64,000 nucleotides of DNA. Origin: Anarhynchus alexandrinus. Taxonomy: Eukaryota; Chordata; Aves; Charadriiformes; Charadriidae. The stretch is taken from assembly GCA_008711295.1 (NCBI GenBank), contig VUYV01000061.1, positions 2,021,731 through 2,085,730 on the forward strand. The letters are read 5' to 3'. The translations under genes and the position numbers were made by a program. Within the stretch, counting starts at the first letter, position 1. Each line of letters opens with the position of its first letter. Of the stretch, positions 44,201 through 53,618 are shown piece by piece. The notes beneath the pieces were generated by a model. That model was not told the DNA's origin, ran no database searches, and saw only the letters and a program-made list of their open reading frames with translations.

Positions 44201-47200
44201 AATCACCTCCCTCAACCTCCTGGCCATGCTGCTTCTGATGCAACCCAGGATACGGTTGGCTTTCTGGGCTGCGAGTGCACATTGCCAGCTCGTGTCCAAT
44301 TTTTCACCCACCAGTGCCCCCAAGTCCTTCTCAGCAGGGCTGCTCTCAATCCCTTCGTCCCCCAATCTGTATTGATATTGGGTATTGCCCCGACCCAGGT
44401 GCAGGACTTTGCACTTGGCCTTGTTGAACTTCATGAGATTTTCATGGCCACTCCTCAAGCCTGTTAAGGTCCCTCTGGATGGCATCCCCTCCCTCTAGGT
44501 GTTCAACTGCACCACTCAGCTTGGTGGCATCTGCAAACTTGCTGATGCAACTCAATCCCACTATGTCAATGATGAAGATATTAAATAGTATTGGTCCCAG
44601 TATGGACCCCTGGGGAACACCACTTGTTACTGGTTTCCACTTGGATGTTGAGCCATTGACTGCAACTCTTTGGACACAGCCATCCAGCCAATTCCTTATC
44701 CATCAGCTGTAATATGCATTACTTAGTAATCAACCCTGACTGTAGTTTTGATAGGTTGAACTGGCTGGATGGTCGCACTCAAGGAGTTGCGGTCAACGGC
44801 TCCATGTCCAAGTAGAGACCAGTGATGAGTGGCGTTCCTCAGGGGTCGGTACTGGGACCTGTACTGTTCAACATCTTTGTTGGTGACATGGACAGTGGGG
44901 TAGAGTGCACCCTCAGCAAGTTTGCCAATGACACCAAGCTGTTTGGCGAGTCAGACACGCTGGAGGTGAAAGATTCAATCCAGAGGGACCTGGACAGGCT
45001 GGAGAGGTGGGCCCAAGCCAACCTCATGCAGTTCAACAAGGCCAAGTGCAAGGTCTTACATCTGGGTCGGGGCAATCCCAAGCACAAATACAGGTTGGGT
45101 GGGGAATGGCTGGAGAGCAGCCCTGAGGAGAAGGACCTGGGTGTGCTGATTGACGAGAAGCTCATGAGCCAGCAATGTGCCATCGCAGCCCAAAAGGCCA
45201 ACTGCATCCTGGGCTGCATCAAGAGAAGTGTGATCAGCAGATCAAAGGAGGTGATTCTGCCCCTCTACTCTACTCTCGTGAGACCCCACCTGGAGTACTG
45301 CATCCAGCTCTGGAGTCCCCAACATAAGAAGGACATGGACCTGCTGGAGTGCGTCCAGAGGAGAGCCATGAGGATGATCCGAGGGCTGGAGCACCTCTCC
45401 TATGAGGAGAGGCTGAAAGAGTTGGGGCTGTTCAACCTGGAGAAGAGAAGGCTCCGGGGAGATCTTATTGCGGCCTTCCAGTACCTAAAGGGGGCCTACA
45501 GGAGAGCTGGGGAAGGACTTTTTACTAGGGCATGTAGTGATAGGACAAGGGGGAATGGCTTGAAACTGGAAGAGGGCAGGTTTAGATTGAACATTAGGAA
45601 GAAGTTTTTCACTTTGAGGGTGGTAAGGCACTGGAACAGGTTGCCCAGAGAGGTTGTTGAGGCCCCATCCCTGGAGGTGTTCAAGGCCAGGCTGGACGTG
45701 GCCTTGGGCAACCTGATCTAGTGGGAGGTGTCCCTGCCTATGGCAGGGGGGTTGGAACTCGATGATCTTCAAGGTCCTTTCCAACCTAAACCATTCTATG
45801 ATTCTATGATAATATTGATGCACAGACATTAAAAGGCCTGTCAGAGGAACTCTTTGGGACTGCAAGGTTTTTGTGGAGACCTGCAGGTGGAAAGCCCCAG
45901 GGTGCTGGAAAACGGTGAGTGCTGAAGCAGAGCTTTGGCGAGGAGGGGGGTGGGCAGCAGACCTGGCAAGCGTGAACCCGTGGCAGGACGCTGCGCCTAT
46001 GCAGTTTGTAGGTGACAAAGACTAAGTTGGTAGAGAATAAAGGAGCAAATACAGCACTCAGATGCGGTGATTTGAGCTGGCTGCTAAAAGCTGGGCTTCA
46101 GCAAGCGGTATACTTCTTAATACAGCCAAGCATAAAGTCCTACCTAGGTAAACGAATACAGAAGGTACGTTGTCTGAACTCAGCTTAACAAGCAATTTGT
46201 TGAACATGAGTGTCCTCTGCAATGCCACTGGTAACTCAGCATAACAGAGAGCCCTGGATGAATCACTGCAGAGAGTCAGGTGGGACTAGGGAGATTTGGT
46301 GACCTCTGTGTGGGCTGCAGATGCTGCCAGAGCAGCGACCACAGCGTGGGAAGAACACTGATAAACTAGGGTGAGTCTGTCAAGGAGACACACACACACA
46401 GGTGGAAAGCCTGTGGGCAACAGAGTCTTGGAGCCCAGCCTGCTCATCAACCCAGGGAAAAGGCTCAGCCTGAGAGTGCTCTGGAGGAGCGAAAAGCCAC
46501 ACCCGGCAGTCTGGGACATGGCGGGGTCCAGGGGTGACTCATGGGGACACGCATTTGGGCGAGACAGGAGAGGAAAGCTCTCCAGCTCTCCAGATGCTCC
46601 ACTGCAGTCGGAGCTGAAGGGAAGCAGGTCTGAGAGAGATCAGGGCTTGCCTGCTTCAGGAGACCAGACTGCACTGTCATAAGGCCCTTTCCGGCCTCAA
46701 AAATCACAAATTCCTTCCACAGTCTCCCCAGCAGTCCAAGACTCACTGGAAATTGTCAGGATGGGGCAGACACCTCTCTAGACAGCTCTTTTGGCACTCC
46801 TGTATGAAAGCCATCTGATATATTCATTTATTTTTATTTACTCTCCTTAGTAGATGATGTTTTACATTTTCCCACAATGAACAGACTGAGAAGGACTTCA
46901 TGTACCACACAAGTGTCTCATCTTGTTTCTTTCCAGAGAAGAAAACCACCAATGAACATACTGCTCACATGTGCAAACACATGAACATACATCCCAGTCC
47001 AGTCCTAGACAAGGCCATCGTTAGATCTTCTCATTCCTAATGCACTTTAAAACATCACATCTTGTTTTCCTTCCTGCATGTTTTCCCCAAATTTTCTAAG
47101 CTACATTTTTCTGTATCTGCATCTCTGGTCCCTGAACTATAGTCTTTACTTGAACTTGTGACTGCCCACACTGTCACCAGTGCGCTCTCACAGCATGACC

Positions 47201-50200
47201 AGCACATTTCCCATGCAGTGGGTGGCTGCCAGTGCCATCACCAGCACAGTCACCAGCACATGGCCCTGCTGTCTCTGGCCCACTGCCTGGCCACCACCGG
47301 TGCACTGCCCACGCTGTCACCAGTGCACTTCCCATGCCAAAACCAGTGCACTGCCTGGCCACCACTGGTGCACTGCCCACGCTGTCACCAGCACACTGCC
47401 CATGCTGTGACCAGCACACTCTCCACACCATCCCCAGCGTGCTGCCCATGCAATCACCAGGGCACTACCCACACTGACGGGTGTGCTGACCAGCCCATGA
47501 CCATCGTACTGCCCATGCCAGATGCTCCACGGGAGGCCCTGTGGGGCCCCAGTCTGTTGGTGGCAGGTCTCGTCAGTGCAGCTCATCCCACTGATGGCCA
47601 GCGCATGGGTGCCAGCTGCCAAGAGAGGTCTTTTTCTCTCCTGCACACATCGACTCCCATCCCAATGTGACTCTCACAACCAGCCAGTGACAGATCCTGC
47701 CCACATCCTTCCGTCACAGGGACACATGGTGACACACAGACATACTTGAGGACTCACAAGGACACAAGGGCCACCTCCACACCATGGCAGGGATGGCAGC
47801 CTCAGGCTAAAGTGGTCACCTGTGCCCACGGTGGAGTGTTGTGGGTTTGCTGTGCTATTTCCACTATGATAAGCCCGGCTCCAGAAAGTCTGGGCTGGCT
47901 GGAAGCACCTGCTTGGTGCCCTCACTGGGAGCACAGGGCAGCAGGGATGGTGGCCCCAGGCAGGATGAGCTGGCCACTTGCTGTGGGTGGCAGCGGGCAT
48001 GCAGTGTGCTGTCCTGTGGCCAGTGCACCCACAGGGGCTGGTGCCATGTGGCACTGCCCAGGACTGTGTGGTTCAGAGATGTGGCAATGGGCGCTTGTCC
48101 TGCCAGGTCAGCACCCGAGGTGGGCTTCCAGCCTGCTAAACACCCCCACATTCTCTCCCATGCAGATCTGACTTCTCATTTCCAGCCCCAGTCCCTCCAC
48201 CCGCTCCCTGACACCTCCCCTGCGCATGGGCTGCCGTAACTGACCCGTGCCATGCTGCAGTCAGGGCAGAGCAGCTTTTCTGGTGCCTCCAGAGGCAGCA
48301 CCGTCAGGCTCCAGTAGCCCCCACACTCCTCTCCAAACCTCTCCCAGCTGCCATCGCTCCTCCCGTGGTGCGGGCATCAGTGTCCGACCCGATCCCACCG
48401 ACAGCTCCCGGTGTGTCTGCACCCTCACTGGGGCACCCGTGCCAGCTGTGCAGTGCCAGCACGCAGGGCCTGGTGCCCACCCGGCCCCTTCCGGACCCCA
48501 TCCCCAGACCCCATCCCCTTGGGGTGCCCAGCCCTGGCCCAGGCCCCTCAGCTAAGCACATCTAGCTGCCGCTGGGCTGCGGCGGAGTCCCAGCACCATC
48601 TGCCGGCACAGGGCAGCACAGCCCGCATCTGTCCGGGCATCCTTGGGCTGCCCGTCCATCCCGCAGCCACCACACCCGGGCCCAGGGCAGGGGGAGTCTT
48701 TCCCCAGGCTGGATCCGAGGGTGCAGCAGTGCTGGGACAGAGGGGGCACTGGGAGAAACCCGAGACCCCTTCGCTGCCGTCACCCCGGTGTCCCAAAGGC
48801 AGGCCAGCCCCAGGAGCCTCCCTCCAGCACATTTTCCTCACCGCTCCTGCCTCCGCAGCACTCTGGCTTTCACCTTGTCACTCTGCCACCGGCTAGTACC
48901 TTCAGAGAGGAAAATTCAGGGTACTTGCCATTGAAAGAGAAGTTTCCTCTGTTCCATAGACCATGGCCTCCCGTAGAAACCTGTAAAAGGGGAAAAAAAC
49001 CAACCAAAATGCAGTTGTCAGTAACTGTCTTAAAACAGAATCTCCCTATACTATCCCTAGGTGGCTGCTCTCAAACCCAGAGATCCACCATCTGTCCACC
49101 TCTGGGTACTTCAAGTGTCTGTTATCCTGCTACGGTCTTGCTGGGCATCAGTATTCAAGCAAGCGGTTATAATGTCTGGGGTTCCATCCTTCTCAGAAGG
49201 AGACAGCTGGGAAGAGTTGCACAAGGTAGCACTTAACCTGGGAGAAGAATTTGCACAGTAAAAGCCAAGCCTAGAGGAGACTGCTGAGGGCTGGCTAGGT
49301 TCTAAGGCACTCTAGCATGATTTTGGGGTGCACCAAAGCACAGACCTATTGTACATCCACCCTACAGTTTTCTGCCTGAGGTTTTTCTTCTTTACAGAGA
49401 CCAGCTCTGTGTCTCTTCGCGTCTCTCTGTGTCTGGGTAGTGTCAGGCTTTGTCAAGTAAAGCATCATCACTCCTGTACGGGCCATAAAAGCTGCTCTCT
49501 CTGTCTTAAATCACTGCACAACAAACTGCACCAAAATCACGCTGACACAGCTCTCCCCTGCACCCTGCAAACACAAACCTGCAATGCAGCAGGGCAGGAC
49601 TTTGAGGCAGCATCCCTGTCCCACGGCAAGCTGTTCAGATCCGGAACACACAACCAACCTATGGAGATGCCCACGAGTGCTGGGACTGTGACTCCACATG
49701 ACATTTCACAGGCACCTTGGCTGTCCCTCACTGGAAAACACCATCCCCATAAGCTTGCAAAGGGAAAATCCAGAGAGGGAAAGCACACCGGGGAGCAACC
49801 TTACCAGTTGTCTGCTAACAAAGACACTCATCAATGAGCACCAAGGCTGGCTGCAAGGACATTGCCCTTCCAGAAAGTTCACATCAACAAAACCAGATGC
49901 AGGAACTACAGATCTGGAGTCAGCAAATTCCCAAGTGTTTCTTAACATTTCCACTTCTGCTGCTTGCAGGCTTTAGGTGGTTGTTGGGCACCAGTGTCTG
50001 ACACAAGCTTGAAGCTGCATCTGACAGTCTGCCCTGTGCTCTGTGTGGCAGGGAAGCAGTCTGTGACTGGATATAGCGAGCAGGGGCACTACCGGACATG
50101 CAGCACCCATTCCCCTGTTGGGACCGCTTTCAAGGAAGGGCCCTTCCTATTTCTGCTTGTAGGAAGACCTGGGAGGTGCAGAGTTGTCTGCAAAGCCAGA

Positions 50201-52669
50201 GGGAAAGAATACCCAGTGGAAGGTAAGCCAGTTCACTTGGGGGCAATGGGAGAATAGGCAACTAAATGGGTTTGGAGAGATGCAGATTTGACAGCTTCTT
50301 AAAGAGGAGGTTAAGGGGAACCTGTAAGTGTTCCAGCCCAGACCTGAAATTTAGCAAGAGAAGGATCTTTAGTCACTTCAAGTCTCTGCAAGATCTGGCA
50401 GCTGCAATGTGAAGTCTCGCAGAAAATGCATTACGTCTTGAACAGTGATGGCAATTAGCCATCAAGGCAGCTTCCCAGTTTTGGATGGGCTCTGCATCAT
50501 GGGAAAATTAAATCAGTCAATGCACTTTCTAGCAGACAAAGCCAACAGAAGCAGATATTGAGGGAAGTGAACGCATTCACCGAACTGGGTGGCGCACAAG
50601 GGCAGATCACAATGACTCTGTTAGTCTGGGAGAAAGGACCGGCTCTCAGCACCTGATCCAAGGCCAGCATTGCCCAGGAAAGCGCCCACGTTTCCCCAAA
50701 GCACCTGTGTGGACCGGAGCTGGTCTACCTGGGGGGGACCCCAATGCCCTGCTCCCTTTGGCAGGAGCCCACCCTGCAGCCCTCAACACCAACCTTGGGC
50801 AATGGTGTGTTAGGTGGCACCACAGCACACACCGAACATTACCTTCTTTGCAGGTAGATCTTCTACTCATAGACCCCGGATACTTCCCAGGACTGCCCCC
50901 ATCCCCCCAGTAGATCTTCTACCTGCTTGAACATCACTACATGGTTGTTCCATCTACTTTGAAATAATATATAGTCGCCTTGCTAGCCATGCCCCACCAT
51001 GCATGGGGCCAAATGTGTGGCTACTCAAGGATCCCAGAAAACATTTCACACAAAGAAAGTATTTCCATGATAAATAGATTTTCTGTTTCCCAATCCACAG
51101 GAACTCCTGCTCAGCTCTCAGTGAGGTCCCAAGGGTCCCTGCACAGCATATGCCTGCCAGTGCCTCACTCACACTTTGCTGTGAACTGACACTGCCTTGC
51201 AAGTATGACATTCATGCCCTACACATGCCCTGCCAGCAACAGCTCTGTTGAAAATGCCATCCTAGTGTATTCTGCCCAGTAAACTGGCTTAAATTGTACC
51301 AGCAAAATCCCGTCTGTACCTGCAGCTGCATCTCCAAAGGAGTAATGTTGGTGCTGTTTTTTTGAAGACAGATGGGCATTGATGAGTGCTGCCGTGCATT
51401 TGCACCTCGGCTGTCCCATAGCCCAGATCACTACATCAGTGACCCATCAACACCACTGCTTGCCAAACTCTGGGCCATCTGGGATGTCCCTCAGCAATTT
51501 CCTCACAACCGTTAGCAAAGTCCTGATGAACACATTGGGACGCAAAATCTCTAGGCTCCAAGTGTTCCCTAGCCCCTCATCTGTCCTGTGTGCAAGTCAC
51601 CCAGAGGCATCAGTCCATCCGTGCTCTCTGGCTCCTGCTAGCAATGTCCAGAGTGTCAGGAGGGAGCAGGGGACTCTGTGTAGGACACGCTACTCCTGGC
51701 CTGCCTTGGCCCTGCCACAGCTGTACCCTGCTCAGCAGCCTGCCACCACAGCGCCAGCCTACGTTCCCTGCCAGGGCCTGTGCTACCAGGGTGAGGGATG
51801 CAGCCAGGAGGGATGACCTCCTCCTCCTGGAGTGGCTCTGCTGGCAGCATCTGTGCCCTTCTCTTTCCCACATCAGCTTTCCTATATCAACGATTCTTTC
51901 TGAGTCATATTTCTTTTTACTATCAACTTCCCCATCCCTGCACTTTCTATTTATTTTGTGCTTATTTGCACGGTGCTTTTGCTTCCTCCCAGGCCAGACA
52001 GTAGGCTGTGGGCTCCAGCGGGGTACTGTACTGCCAGGAAAAGTGGAGATGCTTTTGCCTAGTGGGTGCCAGGCCTGGCCCAGCTCCAGAGGTGCCGTGC
52101 TGCAGAAACAGAAGTTGGGGGCGGGGTGGGGGGGGATGGAGAGCAGAAGGACGGGGCTGAGCCATACGGAGCTGCCACAGGAGACCAGGCTCTTCTTGGC
52201 TAGCTCTGGGCATGGCCCAAGGCAGCGTTGCACCGCGGGCAGGGAGGCAGGAGGGGCACACGCCGGGATGCTGCCCCCATGCCCAGGGCAGAGAAAAAAA
52301 CCACACTGCAGCATGCTGGAGCCAAGAGCAGCGGATCCCCATATCCCACTGCGAAGGAGGGTCGGCTGTGCTGGGGTGGCTGCGGGGTGCAGCGGTGCTC
52401 TGGGGACGAGCTGGGGAGCGTCAGCGGGGGGTGTAGGTCCCGTACCCCCGGGCAGAGATAGGGTTCTGTGCAGGGGCCCGGATCCCTGTCTCCCCAATAC
52501 CCGGGCTCCCGGGCGCCGCTCGGATCCCGGCAGCCCTTCCCGGCCCCTGTTCGCTCTGGGTGGACCGGGCCAGCCCCTGCAATGCCCGGGCGGGGCACCG
52601 GCCCCAGCCGCGGCCCCGGAGGGACCTACCTTCCACCACGCCGCAGAGGAAGCGCGGCCGCCCCGCCAT
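32088..52669 (-). CDS. Protein O-GlcNAcase-like gene (divergent OGA paralogue, GH84 + stalk + pseudo-HAT)
   Basis: Predicted glycoside hydrolase family 84 enzyme removing O-GlcNAc from Ser/Thr of intracellular proteins. Exons (minus): 52669-52630, 48980-48929, 41906-41809, 41304-41174, 40633-40462, 40119-40021, 39842-39594, 39246-39118, 38611-37389, 37317-37143, 36827-36771, 35850-35765, 35520-35416, 33647-33556, then two exons scrambled by assembly (32810-32640 and 33154-32986 with 32638-32573), and 32224-32088 (TGA). Phases agree throughout; about 1,060 residues against 916 for human OGA. It follows OGA from start to stop but is much more diverged than vertebrate OGA orthologues are from each other, hence a paralogue. 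Weakest boundary: start of exon 39246. The 36827-36771 exon may be optional. It lies between LOXL3 and DOK1, which I recall as adjacent in human. Confidence 0.92.
32573..33217 (-). CDS. OGA-like pseudo-HAT exons 15 and 16, scrambled by assembly
   Basis: Exon 15 (32810-32640, [20 protein letters not shown] ... PRDLG) and exon 16 (33154-32986 plus an overlapping copy 32638-32573, [13 protein letters not shown] ... [11 protein letters not shown]) appear in the wrong order on the minus strand. Exon 15 also has its first 7 bases repeated at 33217-33211. Its 3' end is lost at the n at 32639. Both match the human OGA acetyltransferase-like domain. The coding content is complete apart from a few bases. 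Confidence 0.85.
32639..33210. other. Assembly gaps and overlapping contig ends
   Basis: Single n at 32639, 32984 and 33210. Bases 32575-32638 equal 32985-33048 (offset 410), and 32804-32983 equal 33211-33390 (offset 407). The two small contigs 32640-32983 and 32985-33209 are therefore placed in swapped order; exchanging them restores the OGA exon order. Confidence 0.88.
33556..33647 (-). CDS. OGA-like exon 14
   Basis: It encodes [20 protein letters not shown] and HPDLLGD, matching human YKICREMYDDG...QPDLIGD. Donor CAG|GTGAGA; it ends with two bases of an Arg codon completed by the next exon at 32810. Confidence 0.9.
35155..35285 (+). mobile_element. Short CR1 3'-end remnant
   Basis: CCCCAGGTGACCTGCCCCAGG followed by GGGGCTGGACCTCAGAGGTCCCCTCCAACC resembles the CR1 terminal 130 bp. 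It is antisense to the OGA-like gene, in intron 13. The rest of this intron (33648-35415) has no gene. Confidence 0.5.
35416..37317 (-). CDS. OGA-like stalk-domain exons 10, 12 and 13
   Basis: Exon 37317-37143 encodes [29 protein letters not shown] and FIFWLG. Exon 35850-35765 encodes [21 protein letters not shown]. Exon 35520-35416 encodes [19 protein letters not shown] and the LRPLLPLDK end. Joining exons 10 and 12 directly gives [20 protein letters not shown], aligned without gap to human WLGC...GDQEPW. The stalk mediates the OGA dimer and shapes the substrate cleft. Confidence 0.9.
36771..36827 (-). CDS. OGA-like 57-nt candidate cassette exon in the stalk
   Basis: Acceptor CTCCCTTGCAG and a perfect-consensus donor T|GTAAGTA. 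Its phase is the same at both ends and it is 57 nt, so it can be included or skipped without frameshift. It adds 19 residues with three cysteines (core [16 protein letters not shown]) exactly where the exon-10/exon-12 join otherwise matches OGA without a gap. Human OGA has no counterpart that I recall. Confidence 0.55.
37389..38611 (-). CDS. OGA-like exon 9: long disordered linker and start of the stalk
   Basis: A 1,223-nt exon (about 408 residues), acceptor TTGCTCCTTTCTGCCAG, donor GGG|GTAAGA. First comes a Ser/Pro/Thr/Gly-rich linker without recognisable fold, then a tandem array of 12-13 residue units, then the conserved [20 protein letters not shown] and HFRWLRANS that open the stalk domain. 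The linker is much longer and different in sequence from that of human OGA. Such linkers are caspase-cleaved in OGA; no clear site was identified here. Confidence 0.88.
37545..37985 (-). repeat. Coding minisatellite in the OGA-like linker
   Basis: About 12 units of 36-39 bp. They encode variants of [13 protein letters not shown] (for example [37 protein letters not shown]). All units are multiples of three, so the frame is kept. The last unit runs without a break into the conserved stalk peptide PLTLEEVR, suggesting that the array grew out of it. Confidence 0.9.
39118..39246 (-). CDS. OGA-like exon 8 (helix before the linker)
   Basis: It encodes [19 protein letters not shown], equivalent to human YSPQMALKLALTEW. 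The 3' end is clear (CCAG|GTATGA). The 5' end is placed at TTCCTTAG|GG because it is the AG that fits the required phase. The frame remains open further upstream to 39433, so the exon could start earlier. Confidence 0.7.
39594..41906 (-). CDS. OGA-like GH84 catalytic-domain exons 3-7
   Basis: Five exons carry the catalytic barrel. Family residues are kept: the substrate-binding Lys in MYAPKDE, the paired catalytic aspartates in [13 protein letters not shown] (D121/D122 by my count), the Tyr in FLFCPTEYC, Trp/Asn/Asp in [13 protein letters not shown], and the Asn in NPNCELQAN. These correspond to human K98, D174/D175, Y219, W278/N280/D285 and N313. The domain ends at IHTLGSWFQ with donor CAGA|GTGAGC. 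No inactivating change was seen, so an active enzyme is expected. Confidence 0.92.
39958..39982. other. Poly-C run ending in an assembly gap (n at 39982)
   Basis: A run of about 20 C ends in n within the OGA-like intron between exons 6 and 7. It is probably a sequencing break; no exon sequence is lost. Confidence 0.8.
43680..44704 (-). mobile_element. CR1 LINE copy, reverse orientation (left arm)
   Basis: The left end is the inverted CR1 3' tail (AATCACACAATGGTTTGG, GGAAGGGACCTTTAATGATC). Minus-strand codons encode the RT C-terminus: [19 protein letters not shown], and [20 protein letters not shown] upstream. Several frameshifts interrupt it. It lies in OGA-like intron 2, sense to that gene. 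Confidence 0.95.
44758..45812 (+). mobile_element. CR1 LINE copy, forward orientation (right arm), open RT frame
   Basis: A 299-codon open frame (44822-45721) encodes the CR1 reverse-transcriptase C-terminal half: [18 protein letters not shown], then [11 protein letters not shown] at the polymerase motif (FADD expected), [14 protein letters not shown] and [19 protein letters not shown]. The 3' tail ATTCTATGATTCTATGAT at 45793-45810 marks a complete CR1 3' end. It is 5'-truncated. It faces the left copy, 50 bp away, making an inverted pair. Confidence 0.96.
45813..48928. other. OGA-like intron 2, 5' part: no gene seen
   Basis: Intronic. It contains a possible degraded LINE end near 46680 (ATAAGGCCCTTTCCGGCC), an AT-rich stretch 46800-47140, a minisatellite (listed separately) and GC-rich sequence up to exon 2. 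The intron's 3' part (41907-43679) likewise shows no gene. Confidence 0.55.
47160..47500. repeat. Minisatellite of CACTGCCCA(C/T)GCTGTCACCAG type
   Basis: About 14 imperfect units of 22-28 bp, such as CACTGCCCACGCTGTCACCAG, CACTGCCTGGCCACCACTGGTG and CACTGCCCATGCTGTGACCAG. It lies in OGA-like intron 2. Confidence 0.85.
48929..48980 (-). CDS. OGA-like exon 2 with GC-AG donor
   Basis: Acceptor TTTTTTTCCCCTTTTACAG, then (G)[16 protein letters not shown] and two bases of a Trp codon. It completes the family signature EGFYGRPW. The only donor that restores the frame and the family spacing to the next exon (LKRWGLN) is TG|GCAAGT, a GC donor. Using the GT three bases downstream gives the wrong phase for the next exon. 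Confidence 0.88.
48981..52629. other. OGA-like intron 1, no gene seen
   Basis: 3.6 kb intron between exons 1 and 2. The sequence is close to unique and moderately AT-rich from 49000 to 51600, then GC-rich. Open frames 51590-52807 plus and 51610-53115 minus extend into the CpG island and look like composition artefacts. Confidence 0.55.
52630..52669 (-). CDS. OGA-like exon 1 (start codon)
   Basis: It encodes [13 protein letters not shown] plus the first base of a Gly codon and ends [18 protein letters not shown] is the start of the GH84 fold in OGA; the long Ser/Ala/Gly-rich leader of human OGA before it is absent. It lies in a CpG island. Confidence 0.9.
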
Positions 52670-52726
52670 ACCCGCGCAGGAGCGGCCCTGCCGGTGCTGG
52701 GGCGGGCGGAGGGGTGCGGGGGAGGG

Positions 52727-52985
52727 ACGGAGGGATGCGCGGAGGGACAGAAGGATGTGCGGAGGGATGCACGGGCAGAGGGACGCGCGGAGGGGCGCGC
52801 CGAGTGATGCGCGGGGTGACGGAGGGATGAGCGGAAGGACAGAGGGATGCACGGAGAGATGGAGGGATGCGCGGAATGATGGAGGGATGCGCGGCGGGAC
52901 GGAGGGATGCGCGGAGGGATGGAGGGGTGCGAGGAGGGACGGAGGGATGCGCGGAGGGATGGAGGGGTGCGCGGAGGGACTCGTG
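52727..52985. repeat. G-rich minisatellite upstream of the OGA-like start
   Basis: About 13-15 units of roughly 20 bp built on GCGGAGGGA(C/T)GGAGGGATGC. It starts about 60 bp upstream of the OGA-like ATG and so falls in the 5' UTR or core promoter. It reads open in several frames (repeats of RGGTEGCAEG on the plus strand), which is not evidence for a protein. Confidence 0.9.
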
Positions 52986-53618
52986 GAGGGACGGCTCCGC
53001 CGCCTGCCCTCCCCCGCGGAGACGCGGCCGCCGCAGCGCAGGGGGCGGCCCCGGCGGGTGGGGCCGCGGCGGGGCCGGGGCGCGGGGCGGGGCGGGACGA
53101 CGACGACGACGACACCCGCGTAGCCCCGGGGCAAAACCGCCCCGTGGTGGGCCGGGCGCTTCAGCCCTCCCCGGAGATCGCCCCGGGAGCAGCTGCCCGA
53201 GCCCCTCTGCTGCAGCGGGGCCGGGGGTCGGAGCGAGCCCTCGGCAGCCCCCGCGGGGCCGGAGCCCCCGCCGCCCTGGTCACCGGGTGGTGCCGTCCCG
53301 GTGCAGCACCTGGTCCTGGACCCGCAGCCCGGTGCCGGCCCGGCGCTCCCGGTGCCCTGGGCTGCAGCCGCTGCTGCTTGCTGGCACCGGGGCCCAGCCG
53401 GGTGACCACACTAGCCCCCCGCACCATGTCCCCCAGTGTCCCCAGCTGCGGGTGTTCTCCCGGTGCAGGCCCAGGGCAGTTCTTTCTCCTGCCTTTGCAT
53501 CTTCCCGGGACCCAGAGCTGTTCCCCAGTGGTTGGGTGTCATTATCCCCTTGAATTAATCACTGAGCTGCACCTTTCCCGCTGGTACCCTCATGCCGGGC
53601 CCAGGGTGCGATGCCTCT

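Larger units (their letters stand above)
52480..53450. promoter_or_regulatory. CpG-island-like promoter of the OGA-like gene
   Basis: CpG-dense block covering the OGA-like start codon (52669) and extending upstream on the minus strand. It includes GGGGCGGCCCCGGCGGGTGG near 53041, a GACGACGAC run at 53096-53114, and GC-box-like GGGGCGGGGC motifs near 53088. No divergent gene on the plus strand was recognised. Confidence 0.6.

Noticed and set aside
51610..53134. Long minus- and plus-strand open frames around the OGA-like promoter
   Set aside because: They are driven by the G-rich minisatellite and CpG island. Only the short segment encoding [13 protein letters not shown] is real, as OGA-like exon 1.
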